Source: Syntrophus sp. (in: bacteria) (GTDB lineage: Bacteria; Desulfobacterota; Syntrophia; Syntrophales; UBA5619). From it: a stretch of DNA of 9,847 nucleotides. The stretch lies in the NCBI GenBank assembly GCA_013824905.1, contig PNOO01000075.1, forward strand, positions 1 to 9,847. The letters run 5' to 3'. Under the pieces are notes generated by a model, which saw only the letters and a list, made by a program, of their open reading frames with translations, was not told where the DNA came from and searched no databases. Positions 5,960 through 9,847 of this stretch are shown piece after piece. The number at the start of each line of letters is the position of its first letter. The stretch's first letter is position 1. The translations under genes and the position numbers were made by a program.

Positions 5960-7236
5960 GATATCTTGTCGTCGGCAGCGGACCGGCAGGCATTTGTGCC
6001 GCCGAGGAAATCAGGAAAAAGGATCCGGAGAGTCCGATCACCATGGTCACAGCGGACCCGTATCCGGCCTGCTCACCGGTGATGCTCACCTATTGGGTGT
6101 CGGGCCGGCATCCCGAAGAGCGCCTTTACTTCAGGGACATCGCATTGTGGGCGAAGGATCATCAAGTGACGCTCCGCTGCGGCGTGAAGGCGACGGCCGT
6201 CGACGTTCACCGGCGAGTCGTGACTTTGTCCCCGGGCGAGGAGATCGCGTATGACCGGTTACTTATTGCCACGGGCGCCGCACCCCTGATCCCGCCCATT
6301 CCCGGTATCCGCGCCAAGGGGGTATTCGCGTTTCGGACCTTGACCGATGCGGACGGGATACTGACCTCCCGCCGGGACCTGGAGCAGGTCTGCATCATGG
6401 GGGGAGGCTTCATCGGAATCAAACTGGCCTGCCACTTAAGGGAACGGGGGCTGAAGGTCCTGGTCATTGAAAAGGAACCGCGACTCGCTTCGCGGATATT
6501 CGATCAACGGGCATCCGAGATCGTCAAAGAGCAGCTCTCAATGCACGGTCTGTCGGTCGAGACCGGCGCAGGAATCACGGAAATCGCGAATCGGGACGGG
6601 TGGGTTTCCGGGGTCCGTCTAGAGGACGGCAGAATGTTCTCCGCCCAGATCCTGGTTGTCGCTGTGGGTGTGCGGCCGAATGCCCCCTTCCTCGATGCCT
6701 CGCTTGCCGCAACCGGAGGAGGGATTCCGGTCGATGAACGAATGGAGACCCCCCTGCCCCATGTTTTCGCAGCAGGTGACGTGGCGACGACACGGGATTC
6801 GCTCACCTCCGCACCTTTCAACAATGCCGTCTGGCCCGCCGCCACAAGGCAGGGCAATGTGGCAGGCGCCAACATGGCCGGCGGGCGCCGGACCTATGTT
6901 CACAATTTCAGCCTGAACGCTATGAATCTTTACGGTCTGCAGGTGGCATCCGCTGGTCATCCCTGTGAGCGGCAAGAGAACGATATCAGGGTTTTTCAAG
7001 AGGAAAGGGGGATGGATTACCGGAAAGTGGTCCTCAAATCCGGGGTCCTGATCGGATTCATCCTGATCGGAGACACCTCCCGGGCCGGCCTTTTCCTCAG
7101 CAGGATGAAACGGAGGGACATCGTCACCGATCCCGCGGAACTCTTCGCCGGGAGCAGGTTTTCGGGTTTGCCGCCGTATAGGGGCTTCCGTCATGGGACC
7201 CTCTGGCCGCAAACCGCGAACCGTTTTCGTATGTGA
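5956..7236 (+). CDS. FAD-dependent NAD(P) oxidoreductase of the FNOR/NADH-oxidase type
   Basis: A 426-residue class I pyridine nucleotide-disulfide oxidoreductase-fold flavoprotein. The FAD Rossmann motif GSGPAG is at 7-12, the ATGAAP motif near 105-110, the NAD(P)-binding GGGFIG at 149-154, and the second FAD motif ends at Asp275 in VFAAGDVA. A C-terminal domain of the rubredoxin-reductase/NADH-oxidase type follows. It has no Fe-S motif. Cys39, in PACSPVML, sits where the NADH-oxidase/CoA-disulfide reductase group has its redox cysteine. The ATG overlaps the preceding TGA (ATGA). The same three-gene order, CooF, CooS and flavin-NAD oxidoreductase, is known beside many CODHs, and AorC plays an equivalent part in AorABC. 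It should exchange electrons between the Fe-S chain and NAD(P)H. NAD versus NADP preference was not resolved. Confidence 0.88.
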   Translation: MRYLVVGSGPAGICAAEEIRKKDPESPITMVTADPYPACSPVMLTYWVSGRHPEERLYFRDIALWAKDHQVTLRCGVKATAVDVHRRVVTLSPGEEIAYDRLLIATGAAPLIPPIPGIRAKGVFAFRTLTDADGILTSRRDLEQVCIMGGGFIGIKLACHLRERGLKVLVIEKEPRLASRIFDQRASEIVKEQLSMHGLSVETGAGITEIANRDGWVSGVRLEDGRMFSAQILVVAVGVRPNAPFLDASLAATGGGIPVDERMETPLPHVFAAGDVATTRDSLTSAPFNNAVWPAATRQGNVAGANMAGGRRTYVHNFSLNAMNLYGLQVASAGHPCERQENDIRVFQEERGMDYRKVVLKSGVLIGFILIGDTSRAGLFLSRMKRRDIVTDPAELFAGSRFSGLPPYRGFRHGTLWPQTANRFRM

Positions 7237-7293
7237 ACCCTCGTGGATACCGGGGGAGATCGTCGTCAAGACAAGAAAGGAGATTGAGAGGCA

Positions 7294-9252
7294 ATGCGTT
7301 ATCCTACCGTGTTTCAACCCTGCCGGATCGGGAGCCTCACCCTCAAGAACCGTCTGGCCATGTCCCAGATGACGATGAATTATGCCACGGAAGAGGGCAT
7401 GGTCACGGATCAATTGATCGCCTATTACACAGAACGGGCGAAGGGCGGGGTGGGGCTGATTTTTGTGGAAGGGACCTCATTCACACCGGAAGGGAGAGGC
7501 TATGTCCGGCAGATCGCTCTCGCCTCCCGGAAGCATGTCGATGGATTGAAGAAGCTGACGGACGCCATCCATGGGCTGAAGAATGATACCCGGATCTTTC
7601 TGCAGATCCACCATGCCGGCGGGCGGGCTTCTTCGAAAATTACAGGGATTCAACCGGTCGCGCCGTCGGCCGTTCCCGCCTATCCGGGAGCGGAAATGCC
7701 GCGGGCATTGACGCGGGAGGAGGTATCCGGCCTGATTGACGCCCATGTCGAAGCGGCAGTCCGGGCCAGGGAGGCGGGATTCGACGGCCTGGATATCCAC
7801 TGCGCCCACGGCTATCTCGTCCCGTCCTTTTTCTCCCCGATGACGAATCAGCGGACGGATGAGTATGGGGGGGATCTGGCCGGCAGGACCCGATTCCTCA
7901 CGGAGACCATCCGGGGGATTCGAAAGGAGTTGGGGAAGGGTTTTCCCTTGACGATCAAGATCAGCGGAGACGAATATATCGAAGGGGGATTGGGCATCAA
8001 CGCAATGATCGCGATCGCCCGACTGGCCGAGGAGGCCGGCATCGACGGCCTGATCGTGTCCGCCGGCACCGTGGGCGGCAAGAAGATCGAGGATCTTAAC
8101 GAGGCCCATAAGGTAATGCGAACGCTTCCCATGATGACAAAACCGGGCTGCCTGGTTCCGATTGCTGCGGAGTTCAAGAATGCACTGCAAATCCCCGTCA
8201 TCACGGTGGGCCGGATCAACACCATCGCCCTGGCCGAGGAGATCCTGTCGCAGGGCAAGGCAGATATCACGGCGATCGGGCGCCCCCTTCTCGCCGATCC
8301 CGAGCTCCCCCGGAAGGCGGCGGAGGGTCGGGAGGAGGAAACCCGGCCCTGCATCGCCTGCAATGAAGGTTGCTATAAACGGATCCTCGGACAGCTCGAT
8401 ATCTGCTGTTCCGTCAACCCGGCCCTGGGGAGGGAGGCGGATCCCGCTGTCCCGAAGGCGAGTGCGGCCAAACGCATTCTCGTGGTCGGCGCCGGACCCG
8501 CGGGGATGGAAGCTGCTTTTCGCGCCCGCGAGCGGGGGCATGACGTCACCCTGATCGATCGGGGCGCCCGGCCGGGCGGACAACTTCTGCTGGCCGCCGT
8601 CCCGCCGGGGAGGCAGGAGATCAATCGCTTTACGGACTATCTGACGGGCCGCCTGACGCGGAGCGGTGTGAAGGTCATTCTGAACGAGGAGGTCTCTCCG
8701 GCCTTCGTCGAGAGCCTTAAGCCGGATACGGTCATCCTTGCCACGGGGGCACGGCCCTGCATGCTGGCCGTCCCGGGACTCCCGGCGGCTCAAAGAGTGA
8801 CTGCCTGGGATGCCCTGTCGGGAAAACCGGTTTCGAGCGGCCCCTGGCTCATTGTGGGCGCAGGGCTGGTCGGTTGCGAAACGGCGGACCTCCTCAGCGA
8901 CCGGGGGGAGAAAGTCACGCTCGTGGAGATTCTTCCTGAGATTGCCTGCGACGCCGACAAGGACACCAAGGCCTATTTCGACATCCGATTTCAGAATAAG
9001 GGGGTCAAGGTCTATACCGGCGCAAGCCTGGTCAGGATGGAGGGTCAGACGGCGATCATCCGCCGCGATGATGAGGAGATCAGGATCGAGGCCGAAACGG
9101 TCGTTTTCTCCGTAGGGTCGAGGCCGGAGGATGCCCTGTCCGATCAGCTGACCGCAGCGGGGATCGAGGTGATCAAGGCCGGAGACTGCGTGAAGCCCGG
9201 AAGGATTCTGGATTCCGTTCGGGAAGGGTTCCTGGCGGGTATTCGCGTATAG
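7294..9252 (+). CDS. 2-enoate / 2,4-dienoyl-CoA reductase-type Fe-S flavoenzyme
   Basis: A 652-residue enzyme with the architecture of FadH, clostridial 2-enoate reductase and trimethylamine dehydrogenase. Residues about 1-340 are an Old Yellow Enzyme TIM barrel for FMN, with IHCAHGYL (His169, His172, Tyr174) and TNQRTDEYGG. A [4Fe-4S] motif follows at Cys353/356/360/372. After it come an FAD domain with GAGPAG (399-404) and an NAD(P) domain with GAGLVG (522-527). It reduces an activated C=C bond, or runs in reverse, with electrons passing NAD(P)H to FAD to Fe-S to FMN. The ATG has AAGGAG (7277-7282) 11 bases upstream. It lies 57 bases after the FAD oxidoreductase gene with no terminator visible, so it is probably the last gene of the same operon. 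The FadH active-site His in a WHE motif is not found, so the substrate may be an enoate rather than a dienoyl-CoA. Confidence 0.9.
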   Translation: MRYPTVFQPCRIGSLTLKNRLAMSQMTMNYATEEGMVTDQLIAYYTERAKGGVGLIFVEGTSFTPEGRGYVRQIALASRKHVDGLKKLTDAIHGLKNDTRIFLQIHHAGGRASSKITGIQPVAPSAVPAYPGAEMPRALTREEVSGLIDAHVEAAVRAREAGFDGLDIHCAHGYLVPSFFSPMTNQRTDEYGGDLAGRTRFLTETIRGIRKELGKGFPLTIKISGDEYIEGGLGINAMIAIARLAEEAGIDGLIVSAGTVGGKKIEDLNEAHKVMRTLPMMTKPGCLVPIAAEFKNALQIPVITVGRINTIALAEEILSQGKADITAIGRPLLADPELPRKAAEGREEETRPCIACNEGCYKRILGQLDICCSVNPALGREADPAVPKASAAKRILVVGAGPAGMEAAFRARERGHDVTLIDRGARPGGQLLLAAVPPGRQEINRFTDYLTGRLTRSGVKVILNEEVSPAFVESLKPDTVILATGARPCMLAVPGLPAAQRVTAWDALSGKPVSSGPWLIVGAGLVGCETADLLSDRGEKVTLVEILPEIACDADKDTKAYFDIRFQNKGVKVYTGASLVRMEGQTAIIRRDDEEIRIEAETVVFSVGSRPEDALSDQLTAAGIEVIKAGDCVKPGRILDSVREGFLAGIRV

Positions 9253-9303
9253 AGAAGCAAACGTAACGGCTTCGTAAGAAGTTGCAGATCCATCACGAAT
9301 GTC

Positions 9304-9347
9304 ATACCGGCGAACCCCGGATCGGTGTCCGGGGCAGGCGCCGGTAT
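9304..9347 (+). repeat. Two-tier stem-loop inside the repeat element
   Basis: ATACCGGCG (9304-9312) pairs with CGCCGGTAT (9339-9347). Inside it CCCCGGA (9315-9321) pairs with TCCGGGG (9328-9334) around a 6-base loop, separated by a small internal loop. It follows the operon by about 50 bases and may mark the transcript's 3' end, but no U-run follows. Confidence 0.6.
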
Positions 9348-9358
9348 CCAGACGTCGT

Positions 9359-9410
9359 CCCGGCGAAAGCCGGGAACCAGTAGTAGACTGGACCCCGGCC
9401 TTCGCCGGGG
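9359..9410 (+). repeat. Twin GC hairpins forming a larger inverted repeat
   Basis: CCCGGC-GAAA-GCCGGG (9359-9374) is a perfect 6-bp stem with a GNRA loop, and CCCCGGC-CTTC-GCCGGGG (9393-9410) a 7-bp stem. CCAG (9377-9380) and CTGG (9388-9391) lie between them. The two hairpin sequences are also complementary to each other, so the block can fold as one long arm or as two hairpins, typical of REP/BIME-like repeats. Confidence 0.6.
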
Positions 9411-9472
9411 TGAAGACTTATTACGGGTTCATCAAACGTAACGGCATCACAAACGGAAAGGAGAAATCACCG

Positions 9473-9847
9473 ATGAGTACGAAAGATTGGTCCATTGCTT
9501 ACTGGCATTATATGCCGGGCGCCTCGAGTCCGATGCAGATGATGAAAGGCGCCATGAAGTGCATGCAGTGCGGGGGGGTGAAGGAGGGCGAAACGGTCCT
9601 GATCTCCACCGACACCAATAAACTGAGGATTGCCGAAGCCCTCGGGGGCGCGGCCTATGCAGTGGGGGCAACCCCGATCATCATGATGATCCCGCCCGTC
9701 GGCGTCCACGGGGGGCAGTTACCGGAGCCCGTCGTCGCGGCCTTCCGGGAGGCGGATGTCTTCCTGCAGCCCTCCACCTGGTCGCAGACCCACACCCGGG
9801 CGCGGGTGGAGGCGATCAAGGCGGGAAAACGCGGCTGCACGATGTGC
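9473..9847 (+). CDS. M29 aminopeptidase / 2,5-dihydroxypyridine dioxygenase-like protein, 3' truncated
   Basis: The first 125 residues of a protein that runs off the window. The stretch GGVKEGETVLISTDTNKLRIAEA..., the GATPIIMMIPP segment, and the ADVFLQPSTWSQTHTRAR segment match the N-terminal domain of the family annotated either as leucyl aminopeptidase (peptidase M29-like) or as 2,5-dihydroxypyridine 5,6-dioxygenase (NicX-like). The metal-binding residues that would separate these lie in the missing C-terminal part. CMQC (around residues 30-33) and a further C-x2-C at the truncated end are noticeable in so short a fragment. The ATG at 9473 has AAAGGAG (9457-9463) 9 bases upstream. It is separated from the operon by the repeat element and may be transcribed independently. 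Confidence 0.72.
   Translation, partial: MSTKDWSIAYWHYMPGASSPMQMMKGAMKCMQCGGVKEGETVLISTDTNKLRIAEALGGAAYAVGATPIIMMIPPVGVHGGQLPEPVVAAFREADVFLQPSTWSQTHTRARVEAIKAGKRGCTMC

Larger units (their letters stand above)
9258..9445. repeat. MITE/REP-like palindromic element with 13-base flanking direct repeats
   Basis: The 13-mer CAAACGTAACGGC occurs at 9258-9270 and 9433-9445 and brackets a palindrome-rich block. Just inside, GGCTTCGTAAGAAGT (9268-9282) and the complement of ACTTATTACGGGTTC (9416-9430) share CGTAANAAGT, forming imperfect terminal inverted repeats. The interior carries three strong hairpins. The motif style (CCGGCGAAAGCCGG..., CTGGACCCCGGC..., terminal CTTCGTAA) is one I associate with dispersed intergenic repeats in Desulfobacterota. 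No transposase is encoded, so it would be a non-autonomous element. Copy number cannot be seen from one window. Confidence 0.6.

Noticed and set aside
5956..7236. Nitrite reductase NirB or thioredoxin reductase
   Set aside because: No siroheme or C-terminal Fe-S region and no CxxC redox pair of the thioredoxin reductase kind; domain order fits the NADH-oxidase/FNOR group.
7477..8793. 438-codon open frame on the - strand
   Set aside because: It lies wholly opposite the enoate-reductase-type gene, shows no recognisable motifs, and is explained by codon bias of the GC-rich + strand gene.
9258..9445. CRISPR array
   Set aside because: There are only two direct copies of a 13-mer and several inverted repeats, with no regularly spaced repeat-spacer units.

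Overview
The window looks like the chromosome of a strictly anaerobic bacterium, most plausibly a Desulfobacterota (former Deltaproteobacteria) syntroph or sulfate reducer. This is inferred from gene content: a tungsten/molybdenum aldehyde:ferredoxin oxidoreductase (AOR), multi-cluster ferredoxins, a carbon monoxide dehydrogenase (CODH)-like protein, an Fe-S/FMN/FAD enoate-reductase-type enzyme, and an intergenic inverted-repeat element of a style common in that group. All recognisable genes lie on the + strand. Coding DNA is GC-rich. The spacer around 980-1230 is clearly AT-rich.

Layout. 2-913: C-terminal part of an MmgE/PrpD-family protein. 914-1342: an intergenic region with a hairpin, a sigma70-like promoter and several ATTGTAT motifs that look like operator sites. 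1343-1978: a GntR-family regulator with an FCD ligand-binding domain. 1979-2084: a short gap holding a possible 23-residue ORF coupled to the next gene. 2085-7236: a tight run of five genes: four-cluster ferredoxin, AOR, second four-cluster ferredoxin (CooF-like), truncated CODH-like protein, and FAD/NAD(P) oxidoreductase. After the first two, each start overlaps the preceding stop by 4-8 bases. 7294-9252: a three-cofactor 2-enoate/2,4-dienoyl-CoA reductase-type enzyme, 57 bases downstream and probably in the same transcript. 9258-9445: a palindrome-rich repeat element bounded by 13-base direct repeats. 9473 to the window end: the N-terminal part of a protein of the M29 aminopeptidase / 2,5-dihydroxypyridine dioxygenase-like family.

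How the genes may work together. The AOR would interconvert an aldehyde and a carboxylic acid at a bis-pterin W/Mo site and hand electrons to the ferredoxin subunits. The next three genes resemble the CooF / CooS / flavin-NAD oxidoreductase set found beside many CODHs, but the CooS-like member has lost the central region that carries every ligand of the CO-oxidising C-cluster. It keeps the six N-terminal cysteines for the B and D clusters at exactly CODH spacing, plus the CODH C-terminal segment. The simplest reading is that an AOR has taken over a CODH-derived electron relay, with a catalytically dead CODH serving as a wire or dimer scaffold between ferredoxin and the NAD(P)/FAD subunit. The enoate-reductase-type enzyme could then use the reduced pyridine nucleotide, or supply it, in the same catabolic pathway. 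The substrate cannot be read from the sequence.
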